Below, piece by piece: positions 36,667-45,256 of a DNA stretch of 64,000 bases. Under the pieces are notes generated by a model that was given only the letters and a program-made list of their open reading frames with translations, did not search any database and was not told the origin of the DNA. The translations under genes were made by a program, and so were the position numbers. Numbering within the stretch: the stretch's first letter is position 1; every line of letters starts with the position of its first letter. The stretch is from Pedobacter sp. ok626 (lineage in GTDB: Bacteria > Bacteroidota > Bacteroidia > Sphingobacteriales > Sphingobacteriaceae), in the NCBI RefSeq assembly GCF_900100435.1, contig NZ_FNEX01000019.1, forward strand, positions 86,968 to 150,967. The letters are read 5' to 3'.

Positions 36667-38253
36667 ATGAAAAAATATAGCTTTTTATATATAATGTCCT
36701 TACTTCTGTTTTTTGCAGGTTGTAAAGAAGATGAGGTTGGCAGGATTGCACCGGAAGGTGATTTTGCCGTGAATTTTACATTACCCGAAGGTGTGGTTAC
36801 AGCCCCGGCGAAACTTGTTCTCACTAATAGGTCGAAATACTCCGAAAAATATCTGTGGAAATTTCCCAAAGGAGTAGCGTTAACCAAAGAAGGGTTAACG
36901 GATAGATCTACTAGCGAGAGTTTGGTGCCAGATACAGTATTTTATAGCTTGCCGGGAGAATATAGCGTTACTTTACTTGCTTGGCAGGGTGGTAAGGTAG
37001 ATTCAATTACAAAATCTGTTACTGTAGTGAAAATGCAACCGCAGATTGTACCGCCTGTTAGTATTGGTATAATGGGAGAAGTTCAATTTAGTGCCAAAGT
37101 GTTTAAATATCCTGGTGTTGATGTAAGCTACTCATGGGATTTTGGAGAGGCAGGCTTGACTTCAACAGAAGCAAATCCGAAGGTTATTTTTCAAAATGAA
37201 GGAATACATACGGTTAAGCTTACGATTAATGATGGGCAAGAAAGTTTGACTGCTACTGTTGATGTCGTTGTAAAAGGAGAGCTGGTTAAAACACTGTATT
37301 TTACGGATGCAAAAACTGGTAAGCTTTATAAGAAGCGTTTTACTGTGTTGCAGCAATCTAATCCAATACAATTGCCATTAAATACGGGCTTGCATCCCTG
37401 GTCTATAACGGTGGCCGGCGAACGTTTGGTGATCTCAGCTACAGGCGCTAATGCCTATTTTACTGGGGCGGCAGCTGATGGTAGAATTTACGCTGTGGAT
37501 TTGAATGGAGGAAATGAAAAAACGATCACTCGTGGTGTGGGAACAGGTAATGACGACCCTTTTGCAAGTACTGTAGATAATAGCGGAACTGTATGGTGGA
37601 TGTCTAGAAATGCGAATACGCCGGGAATAAGAACGTTGCCTCTGACAGCAGAAGATGTTGCATATCCAGCAACTAAGTTTGTGCTAACAGCTGCCCAGGC
37701 AGGAGCTACCAGTGTTTACGGTTGGCTTGATGGAGATATTCAAAATGTCAATGGAAATATTTGGTATACAAAACAAGGTTCTGCCGGAAAAGGAATGTTC
37801 AAGCTTACAGACAAGGGAGTATTTATTGAAAGTATTGCTGCGCTAAAAGATGTTAAAATCAGAAGCTTTGCGGTAGATACTAAAAATAGTAAAATCTATT
37901 TTTCAGTAAATTATCCAAGTACAGGATTTCCTAAGGGGTTGTATGTGAGTAATCTTGATGGAACGAACCCGCAGTTGATCGATGCCTTGGCTAATTTCTC
38001 TGAAGAGGGAAATCCTAACGAACAGACTTATGTGACGGCCATTGTGGTAGACAATGCACCAGATGATGGTACCGCAGGTTACGTTTATTATGGTTATAGA
38101 GACATGACTGAGGTTAGTAGTACAGGAGTGTTAGCTGGTACAGGAGCAAATTCAGGCATTAAGCGGTATGCTATAGGCGGAGGCAGTCAACCAACATTTT
38201 TTCTGAAAGGATTTATTCCTTATGGAATTGCGATAGACCACGTAAAACGATAA
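36667..38253 (+). CDS. PKD-domain surface lipoprotein with C-terminal beta-propeller-like region
   Basis: 528 residues. Lipobox FFAGCKED; two PKD-like domains follow, the first near residues 40-120 and the second near 125-205 with VSYSWDFGEAGLTSTEANP. From about 210 the sequence has repeated strands such as LYFTDAKTGKLYKKRF, IYAVDLNGGNEKTI and LYVSNLDGTNPQLI, typical of six-bladed DUF5050/NHL-like propellers. It most likely sits on the outer surface and binds glycan or protein, presenting substrate to the GH18 enzyme encoded next. The two-part layout is clear; the binding partner is unknown. Confidence 0.8.
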   Translation: MKKYSFLYIMSLLLFFAGCKEDEVGRIAPEGDFAVNFTLPEGVVTAPAKLVLTNRSKYSEKYLWKFPKGVALTKEGLTDRSTSESLVPDTVFYSLPGEYSVTLLAWQGGKVDSITKSVTVVKMQPQIVPPVSIGIMGEVQFSAKVFKYPGVDVSYSWDFGEAGLTSTEANPKVIFQNEGIHTVKLTINDGQESLTATVDVVVKGELVKTLYFTDAKTGKLYKKRFTVLQQSNPIQLPLNTGLHPWSITVAGERLVISATGANAYFTGAAADGRIYAVDLNGGNEKTITRGVGTGNDDPFASTVDNSGTVWWMSRNANTPGIRTLPLTAEDVAYPATKFVLTAAQAGATSVYGWLDGDIQNVNGNIWYTKQGSAGKGMFKLTDKGVFIESIAALKDVKIRSFAVDTKNSKIYFSVNYPSTGFPKGLYVSNLDGTNPQLIDALANFSEEGNPNEQTYVTAIVVDNAPDDGTAGYVYYGYRDMTEVSSTGVLAGTGANSGIKRYAIGGGSQPTFFLKGFIPYGIAIDHVKR

Positions 38254-38277
38254 ATTAATTATTGTAATTAAAACATT

Positions 38278-39315
38278 ATGAAAAAAATTATATACACGTC
38301 ACTTATTCTGATTGCAGGATTACAGTCTTGCAAAAAGAATGTGAATTGGGTGGCTGATGATTATAAAACCCCGGGTGTCAGTTATGAAGTGCCTTCTGGA
38401 GCGTATGTGGCAGATAACAATTTTAAAATTGTAGCCTATTACGCTGAAGCTAATGAACCGGATTCAATTGCGGATGAAAAATATAAAATGATCACTCATT
38501 TGCATTATGCTTTTGCCTATCCGAATTCTGACGGTACAATAAAAGCCTTAACTAAACCTGCTAATTTTGCTAAAGTGATGAAAAAAGCAAAGGATAATGG
38601 AGTGAAAAGAGCAATTTCATTTTCTGGGACTGAGACAATCTATTCGGCGATAGCAGCGGATCCTATACTTCGGTCTAAATTGGTTAAGAACATCATAAAA
38701 ATGGCATTGGAAAATGATTTGGACGGTATTGACATCGATTGGGAATACCCACGTTCTAACTTATCCAATGACATTACCTATGAGGCTTTTATGAAAGAGC
38801 TGTCTGTTGGCTTGCATAAATATCATAAATATTTAAGCGCTGCAGTTACGGCTGGAGTTTATGCAGGGGGTGTTAAGGACGGAATAAATAAGGCTGCTAT
38901 AGGTGCGACTGATTTTGTTAATTTAATGGCTTATGATGGTGCTGGTTGGTCGGGGGATTCAAATCATTCATCGTATAAATTAGCTGAGGATGTATTGAAT
39001 GTCTGGCTGAATGAAAAGGGATTGCCTAAAGAGAAAGCTGTTTTGGGTTTCCCTGCATATGGTAAAGATACAGGGAGTCCAGCAAAGTCAATGACTTATA
39101 GGAATTTGTTGATTAAAGGGGCAAGCCCTGATCAGAACTCTTTTACCGCGGATGGTGTTTTGTATTACTATAACGGCGTTCCACTTGTTAAAAGTAAGGC
39201 AATCCTTGCAAAAACGAGAGCTAATGGGATGATGGTGTGGGAGTTTTATCAAGATACTAATGGTGCAAACTCGCTACTTAAGGCTGCGAATGACGCCCTA
39301 GGTAGAACTTATTAA
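38278..39315 (+). CDS. GH18 chitinase-like glycoside hydrolase lipoprotein
   Basis: 345 residues. A short signal with GLQSCKKN lipobox anchors it. The catalytic motif DGIDIDWEYP near residue 155-164 fully matches DxxDxDxE, with the Glu as acid/base. FVNLMAYDGAG and MMVWEFYQDT are the other conserved barrel strands of bacterial chitinases. It would cleave beta-1,4 GlcNAc links with retention by substrate-assisted catalysis, at the cell surface or in the periplasm. Endo-beta-N-acetylglucosaminidases acting on N-glycans share the fold, so chitin, chitooligosaccharide or N-glycan are all possible. It closes the operon at a terminator. Confidence 0.9.
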   Translation: MKKIIYTSLILIAGLQSCKKNVNWVADDYKTPGVSYEVPSGAYVADNNFKIVAYYAEANEPDSIADEKYKMITHLHYAFAYPNSDGTIKALTKPANFAKVMKKAKDNGVKRAISFSGTETIYSAIAADPILRSKLVKNIIKMALENDLDGIDIDWEYPRSNLSNDITYEAFMKELSVGLHKYHKYLSAAVTAGVYAGGVKDGINKAAIGATDFVNLMAYDGAGWSGDSNHSSYKLAEDVLNVWLNEKGLPKEKAVLGFPAYGKDTGSPAKSMTYRNLLIKGASPDQNSFTADGVLYYYNGVPLVKSKAILAKTRANGMMVWEFYQDTNGANSLLKAANDALGRTY

Positions 39316-39336
39316 GAAAAAATGCAATTAATTAAA

Positions 39337-39366
39337 ACATCTTGGGTGACCAAGGTGTTTTTTTAT
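39337..39366 (+). terminator. Intrinsic terminator after GH18 gene
   Basis: Nine-bp stem (39337-39345 with 39350-39358, one T-G pair) with loop gtga, followed by a T-rich run. Confidence 0.8.
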
Positions 39367-39560
39367 TTTATAACATTCTTTTTTTTGCGGTATCCTGGAG
39401 GTGGAGGTGATTTTTACTATTACTTGGGGTAGTTTTTTAGACACAGGATTACTTTGTCTGTTAGGATAGTCTTTTTGCTATCCATTTCTCATTAAACTCG
39501 ATTTTTTACGTGTGATTTTGTCTGAATACAAAATATAATTACTAACTAAAATTGAACCAT

Positions 39561-42500
39561 ATGAAAAAAAAACTACTCATGTTATTTCTGGGTATGACGC
39601 TGCTCAGCATGCAGGTTTTTGCACAACAAATAACAGTTACGGGCAAAGTGACATCAGGAGCTGATGGCTTGCCCTTACCGGGCGTTTCGGTAAAAGTTAA
39701 AGGGAAGTCCATTGGTACCACTACAGACGGGCAAGGTCGCTATACGATTGAGACGGCAAATAATGATGTCTTGATTTTTAGTTTTATTGGTACGCTGTCA
39801 CAGGAATTAGCAGTTAATGGCGCCAAAGTGTTAAATGTAAAGCTGGCTGAAGATAGCCAGGTATTAAGAGAAGTTGCAGTTACTGCTTTCGGTGTAAAAC
39901 AGGAAGTACGAAGTTTGGGTTTCTCCACTCAGAACGTGAAGGCACAGGAAATCGTGGAGTCGCAGCAACCGAATATTGTAAATGCATTACAAGGGAAGGT
40001 TGCCGGTGTGCAGATCACCAATTCAAGTGGAGCTGCTGGTGCATCTGCGAATATCATGATCAGAGGAGGAAGTTCTTTAAGCGGAAACAATCAGCCTTTA
40101 TTCATTTTAGACGGTATTCCGGTTGACAACAGTACGCCTGTTTCACAGGGAGGGTTAGTAGCATCCGTAGCTCCGGCATCAAATAGGGCCATCGATATTA
40201 ATCCGGAAGATATTGAAACAATTACTGTGTTAAAAGGGCCAGCCGCAGCTGCATTGTATGGGATCAAGGCTGCTTCCGGTGCCATTGTAATCACCACTAA
40301 AAAAGGTTCCGGGGGGGCGGCAAGACTCACTTATCAGAATAATTTCTCTTTCGATCACATTAATAAGCTGCCGGAACTTCAATCTCAGTTTAAACAAGGT
40401 GAACAAGGAGCTTATAATGCCACGGCTTTAGGGTCCTGGGGACCTGCTTTTACCAGTGGTGAACAGATTTATGATAATCTGGGAAACATTTTTAAAAATG
40501 CTTTTGCACAGACCCATGATGTTTCGGTAAGCGGGAGTTCAGAGCAAACGCATTATTATACTTCAGGCTCATTCCTGGAACAAGGTTCAATTGTTGACAA
40601 TTCAACTTTCGGAAAGAAATCGTTCAGGGTGAATGCAGATACAAAGATCGGGGAAAAGCTAACGGTAGGTGGAAGTGCAAATTATATCAGGACCGACCGG
40701 AATTACCTTTCTCAGGGAAGTTTTAACGGGATTATGGGAGCGCTGTCCTGGCCCCGTAACCTGGACATGAAGGATTATCTGAAACCCGACGGATCCCAAA
40801 AAATTATCAACACTACGGGGACAGATAATCCATATTGGACCATTAACAATAAACCGTTTGTGAGTAAAGTGAACAGGATGATTGTACAGGGAAATCTTGA
40901 TTATAATCCTTTCAGTTTTCTGAACTTTACCTATCGGTTGGGTACTGATTATTATTCAGAGACCTTTAAGTCCGTCAGGATGCCAGGTACACTGGAGCCA
41001 AATGTGATTCGGGGTGCAATCAATCAATCCGTAGCGAATAACCAGATTACTACTTCAACGGCGATTTTAACTGGTAAAAAAACAATAGGTTCTGATTTCA
41101 ACTTTAGTCTTTCCATAGGTAATAACATTGAAGTCAGTGCGCTCCAGACCACTACTTCCACAGCACTTAATTTTTTGGACCCTACTTTTGCGAGTATCAA
41201 CAACTCGAAGCCGACGGACAGGACGGTTTCGGAAAGTTTACTGCGCAGGCGCATATTTAGTTGGTTTGGTGATTTTAACATGGATTGGAAAGGAATCGCT
41301 TATGTGAACTTCAAAGGCAGGAATGACTGGTCCTCAACACTGCCAGTAAAAGATCAGTCTTTCTTTTATCCCTCGGTGAGTACTGCCGTAATCATAACCG
41401 ACTTGTTAAAGGAGCTTGGTGCAAAATCTGATGATCAGGTTTTTTCCTATGGAAAAATAAGAGCCGCTTATTCCAACGTTGGTAAAGATGCGGCTGCTTA
41501 CAAGCTGAATACTTCATTGTCTACTTTAACCAATGATTTTACCATCAACCCAAGAGGATTTATCATCAATTCAAATAATGCTTTTGGAAATCCTTTACTG
41601 GTACCAGAATTTACGCGTGCATTTGAAGCAGGTGCAGAGGTCAGGTTTATTAAAAATCGGATAGGAATAGATTTTACCTATTATTTTAGCAAATCTGATA
41701 ATCAGATCCTGGATCTGCGGACGCCTCCCTCATCTGGCTCTTTTTTAGCAACACTTAATGGAGGGTCTATTCGCAATAAAGGTATTGAGATTATTTTAAA
41801 CGGAAAACCAATTGTTGGTAAGGATTTTAAATGGTCGATAGATGTCAATTTTGCACACAATACATCCGTAGTTAAGGAGTTGCCGGCTAAAATTGACCGC
41901 ATTGAACTGTCAGATGCCTGGGCCGCTAATAATGTGGCGCAGGGTGCTGCATTTTTAGGTGGTAGCTTATTTGGCATAAACGGAACGGTTTGGAAACGGA
42001 ATGCTCAAGGGCAACTGCTGTTAACCAATGCCGGTTACCCACAGGTGGCAGTTGCTTTAGCGAATATAGGTGATAGAAATCCCGACTTTACCATGGGTAT
42101 AACCAATAGTTTTAGCTATAAGGATTTTATGTTCTCGTTTATGATTGATATTCGTTCCGGAGGCAAAGTCTTTAATGCAACTGAGAATGCATTGGTGAGA
42201 TCGGGCTTAAGTCTTAAAACTTTAGACCGAGGCACTAAGGTTTTTGATGGTGTCATCGAGTCAACAGGTGTACAAAATACCATTGCAGTGCCATTAAATC
42301 AGAATTATTACCAGACAATATACTCCAATCAAGGCTATGATTTTGTAGAAGATGGTAGCTGGACCAGACTGAGATATGCAACTTTAGTATATCACATGCC
42401 CACACAATACCTGGGGAAATTAAAAATTAAAGGTTTGTCGTTTACAGCTACAGGGCGTAACCTGTTTTTAATTACCAATTATTCAGGAGTGGATCCTGAA

Positions 42501-42608
42501 GTTTCAGGCAGTGGTGCGGGTGTAGGTGGAACAGGGTCTTTCGGATTTGATAATCTGGGTGTTCCAGCAACCAGGGGTTTTGATTTGGGTTTAAAGTTAA
42601 CGTTATAA
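39561..42608 (+). CDS. SusC/RagA TonB-dependent outer-membrane transporter
   Basis: 1015 residues from the ATG at 39561; a TTG at 39552 is in frame but weaker. Signal peptide SMQVFAQQ, carboxypeptidase-like domain (TVTGKVTSGADGLPLPGVSV), plug signature REVAVTAFGVKQEVRSLGFS and DIETITVLKGPAAAALYGIKA, barrel end FDLGLKLTL. GC content and codon choice look a little higher than in the three SusC genes before it, which suggests a different history despite a similar N terminus. Its operon continues with SusD and an N-acetylmuramoyl-L-alanine amidase, pointing to peptidoglycan fragments as cargo by inference. Confidence 0.93.
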   Translation: MKKKLLMLFLGMTLLSMQVFAQQITVTGKVTSGADGLPLPGVSVKVKGKSIGTTTDGQGRYTIETANNDVLIFSFIGTLSQELAVNGAKVLNVKLAEDSQVLREVAVTAFGVKQEVRSLGFSTQNVKAQEIVESQQPNIVNALQGKVAGVQITNSSGAAGASANIMIRGGSSLSGNNQPLFILDGIPVDNSTPVSQGGLVASVAPASNRAIDINPEDIETITVLKGPAAAALYGIKAASGAIVITTKKGSGGAARLTYQNNFSFDHINKLPELQSQFKQGEQGAYNATALGSWGPAFTSGEQIYDNLGNIFKNAFAQTHDVSVSGSSEQTHYYTSGSFLEQGSIVDNSTFGKKSFRVNADTKIGEKLTVGGSANYIRTDRNYLSQGSFNGIMGALSWPRNLDMKDYLKPDGSQKIINTTGTDNPYWTINNKPFVSKVNRMIVQGNLDYNPFSFLNFTYRLGTDYYSETFKSVRMPGTLEPNVIRGAINQSVANNQITTSTAILTGKKTIGSDFNFSLSIGNNIEVSALQTTTSTALNFLDPTFASINNSKPTDRTVSESLLRRRIFSWFGDFNMDWKGIAYVNFKGRNDWSSTLPVKDQSFFYPSVSTAVIITDLLKELGAKSDDQVFSYGKIRAAYSNVGKDAAAYKLNTSLSTLTNDFTINPRGFIINSNNAFGNPLLVPEFTRAFEAGAEVRFIKNRIGIDFTYYFSKSDNQILDLRTPPSSGSFLATLNGGSIRNKGIEIILNGKPIVGKDFKWSIDVNFAHNTSVVKELPAKIDRIELSDAWAANNVAQGAAFLGGSLFGINGTVWKRNAQGQLLLTNAGYPQVAVALANIGDRNPDFTMGITNSFSYKDFMFSFMIDIRSGGKVFNATENALVRSGLSLKTLDRGTKVFDGVIESTGVQNTIAVPLNQNYYQTIYSNQGYDFVEDGSWTRLRYATLVYHMPTQYLGKLKIKGLSFTATGRNLFLITNYSGVDPEVSGSGAGVGGTGSFGFDNLGVPATRGFDLGLKLTL

Positions 42609-42623
42609 GTAGGAGAATCGATT

Positions 42624-44228
42624 ATGAATATGATATATAGAAAAGGGATAGCTTGTTTTGTATTAGGTGTAATCCTTTCAACAAGCTCCTGTAAGAAGTT
42701 TTTGGATGTGAATGTAGATCCAAATAATCCAACTAAAGTAAGCGCTGCAAACAGGCTGGTTGGTGCCATTACTACATCAAATGGGGCTGCCCTGTGGCGC
42801 AGTTCGAGGGAAATAGCCGGGGCGACACAGTATGGGGTGACAAAATTGCTGACAGGAACCAATTTGAATGCAGAAACCTGGCGTTTTACTGCTAGTTACT
42901 TCGCCTGGCAGAACACCTACGTTTTTACAATGCCCAATTGTATTGATCTGATCAATTTGGGAGAGGAAGAAGGTAGTCCGTGTTTTGTTGGCGCTGGAAA
43001 AACCTTATTGGCAATGAACTTCGGTATGATGACCGATCAGTACGGAGCTATTGTGATCGATGAGTTTTATAATGGAAAGACCCAGCTTTCCCTGACGCCA
43101 AAAATGCAGGATCAGCAAACAGCGTATCAGCGGATAGATCAGCTATTGGATGAGGCGATCGTTGCTTTTAACAACCCTACAAATAACACAACATTAAATT
43201 CTGCAGCGGGCGATATCATATATCAAGGCAATTTAGAAAAATGGAAGCGTTTCGCCTGGGCATTGAAAGCAAGGTATTTAAACCATTTGTCGAAAAAAGG
43301 CACCCTCTATAATCCAACAAAAATATTAGAGGCCTGTCGCAATGCTTTTAATGCAGATGGCATGGATGCTGAATTCCCTTATCTTGCCGGTGCTTTACCA
43401 ACGGATGAGAATCCCTGGTTTAGCTGGGGTGGTTTTGTGGTCCCAAATGTGGACCCTAATGACGCGACCTATAACCCCAGATACTTCGCCTGGAGCCAGT
43501 TTTTTGTAAATATGCTGACATCTTTTCCCGTTACCAATACAGCCTTTCAGGATCCTAGAATCAGTAAAATTATGCAGGCCGCTGTTTCTGACGGACAATA
43601 CCGGGGATTGAGGCCTGGTGGTGGTCTGGTTGCTGGACAGGGTATTTTAGCAAACGGTCAGAATGGCGATGTAACCAAGAAGAATGCCAATGATTACGGA
43701 CGTTTTAGTAACAGTGGCTTCTATACCAAACAGACTTCTCCATTTCCGTTTATCACTTATTCTGAAGTTAAACTGATCGAGGCTGAGGCACGATTAAGAT
43801 CTAGTGACGTGCCTGGAGCTCTTTTAGCTTATGAGGAAGGTGTAAAGTCCAATATGCGTAAATTGGGGGTGACGGGCCCTGATATCAATACTTATTGGAC
43901 GGCGCAGGTGGTGGATGGTTTAAATGCGCATTTTGGGAATCTTACTCAGGGTTTAAGTCACATCATGAGACAAAAATATATTTCCTTATGTTTGAATCCG
44001 GAAACCTGGGTTGACATGCGCAGGTCAGACTTCAGCCAGGCCATATATGGCCCTTCTTTAGTCCGGCCATTGAACCTGAATACGGTTGTATTTGATGCCG
44101 GTAATCCAAATCAGTGGTTAAGAGGGATGGTGTATGAAACCAATGAGGCAACCAGAAACCCTGATAATGTTGGCAATAATACGGAAAGATATCGTTTGTT
44201 AACACCGTTGTGGTGGGATACGAATTAG
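42624..44228 (+). CDS. SusD/RagB-like lipoprotein (SusD-like 2 type)
   Basis: 534 residues with lipobox ILSTSSCKKFLDVN. The C-terminal LSHIMRQKYISLCLNPETWVDMRRSDF marks the SusD-like 2 branch. It lies 15 bases after SusC and 14 bases before the amidase gene, so the three are very likely one transcript. It should form the surface lid of the SusC barrel. Confidence 0.92.
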   Translation: MNMIYRKGIACFVLGVILSTSSCKKFLDVNVDPNNPTKVSAANRLVGAITTSNGAALWRSSREIAGATQYGVTKLLTGTNLNAETWRFTASYFAWQNTYVFTMPNCIDLINLGEEEGSPCFVGAGKTLLAMNFGMMTDQYGAIVIDEFYNGKTQLSLTPKMQDQQTAYQRIDQLLDEAIVAFNNPTNNTTLNSAAGDIIYQGNLEKWKRFAWALKARYLNHLSKKGTLYNPTKILEACRNAFNADGMDAEFPYLAGALPTDENPWFSWGGFVVPNVDPNDATYNPRYFAWSQFFVNMLTSFPVTNTAFQDPRISKIMQAAVSDGQYRGLRPGGGLVAGQGILANGQNGDVTKKNANDYGRFSNSGFYTKQTSPFPFITYSEVKLIEAEARLRSSDVPGALLAYEEGVKSNMRKLGVTGPDINTYWTAQVVDGLNAHFGNLTQGLSHIMRQKYISLCLNPETWVDMRRSDFSQAIYGPSLVRPLNLNTVVFDAGNPNQWLRGMVYETNEATRNPDNVGNNTERYRLLTPLWWDTN

Positions 44229-44242
44229 TTATTTAAAAATAG

Positions 44243-44929
44243 ATGATGATAAAGAAACATGCTGTGAAGCTTATGTTTTTGATTTTACTTTGTAGCACTG
44301 CGCCCCTTAATTTAAGGGCGCAGTCTACTTTTAGAATCTTTGACAAGCCAATTATATTTGATGCAGAAAGAAAACGACTTTCATTGGAGTACTTGGAAAA
44401 GCGACATGGCTTGAAACAAGATCAGCCGACCATTAAGCCAATTATGATCGTATTACATTGGACTGCTATTCCCACTGTAGAGCAAACATTTGACGCCTTT
44501 AATAAATCAAGACTGCCTGGAGCGCGTAAAGAGATTGCCACAGCAAGTTCACTCAATGTGTCTTCGCAATTTGTGATTGATAGGGATGGAACAGTCTTTA
44601 GGTTGTTGCCGGATACTGTTTTTGCAAGGCATGTAATTGGACTTAATTATTGCGCTATCGGTGTGGAAAATATAGGCAGCGAAAAGAATCCCTTGACTCC
44701 GGCACAGCTTGTTGCCAATGAAGAGTTGATTAGATATCTGAAACGGAAATATCCAATCCAATATGTGATCGGCCATTATGAGTACACGCGATTTAAAGGG
44801 ACTGATCTGTGGAAGGAATCTGATCCTACATACAATACCCAAAAAACGGATCCCGGAGTTGACTTTATGAGAAGGATCAGAGAACGGATCAAAGATTTAA
44901 ATATAAAAGGTGCTCCCGATCATAAATAA
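44243..44929 (+). CDS. N-acetylmuramoyl-L-alanine amidase (Amidase_2/PGRP fold)
   Basis: 228 residues with a signal peptide (LNLRAQSTFRIF). The zinc ligands expected for AmpD/AmiD-type amidases are visible: His in IMIVLHWTAIPT, His in YVIGHYEYTRF and Asp in KTDPGVDFMRR. SQFVIDRDGTVFRLLPD is the typical central strand. The enzyme cuts the bond between MurNAc and L-Ala, separating stem peptides from glycan. A periplasmic place is likely. It is the only enzyme in the SusC-SusD operon, and with AnmK in the same region supports a wall-fragment scavenging role. General cell-wall turnover is the alternative. Confidence 0.9.
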   Translation: MMIKKHAVKLMFLILLCSTAPLNLRAQSTFRIFDKPIIFDAERKRLSLEYLEKRHGLKQDQPTIKPIMIVLHWTAIPTVEQTFDAFNKSRLPGARKEIATASSLNVSSQFVIDRDGTVFRLLPDTVFARHVIGLNYCAIGVENIGSEKNPLTPAQLVANEELIRYLKRKYPIQYVIGHYEYTRFKGTDLWKESDPTYNTQKTDPGVDFMRRIRERIKDLNIKGAPDHK

Positions 44930-44931
44930 GA

Positions 44932-44961
44932 GTTGTTGTATTACAATTATTTATATTTTTG
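44932..44961 (+). promoter_or_regulatory. Promoter directly abutting the small CsbD-like gene
   Basis: TTG at 44933-44935 and TATTTTTG at 44954-44961 (exact TAnnTTTG), 18 bases apart. Transcription would begin within a few bases of the ATG at 44966, so the mRNA may have no leader. Confidence 0.5.
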
Positions 44962-44965
44962 CAGT

Positions 44966-45181
44966 ATGGCAAATTTTACATTGACTCCTGAGACCTGGAA
45001 AAAGGTTAAAATTAAATTTCTAAGAAAATACCGTGATCTTGCTCAAGTAGATATTTCTTTTGTTCCCGGACAGGAAGATCAACTGGTATCACAATTGATG
45101 GAGCTGGTAAAAAGAGACAGGGCATACGTTGAATTTACCATTCAAAAAGCGCTAGCCGACCCAGAAGGCAATAGACTTTAA
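44966..45181 (+). CDS. Small CsbD-like protein
   Basis: 71 residues from the ATG at 44966, which lies just after a promoter-like box; the longer frame to 44933 would overlap that box. The pattern TPETWKKVKIKFLRKY, then DISFVPGQEDQLVSQLMELV, recalls the CsbD stress protein family (W-x-x-V-K-x-K followed by an acidic strand and G-x-x-D-Q-L), but the match is loose. It is highly charged, with no signal or membrane helix. It may be a stress-induced cytoplasmic protein. I would not exclude an unrelated small family. Confidence 0.65.
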   Translation: MANFTLTPETWKKVKIKFLRKYRDLAQVDISFVPGQEDQLVSQLMELVKRDRAYVEFTIQKALADPEGNRL

Positions 45182-45256
45182 TTCCATTAGGGGCTATTGA
45201 AATACAAGGCTTTTTTGTAAATTTACCATCAATGGATTGAAGAATCCATTCTTTAT

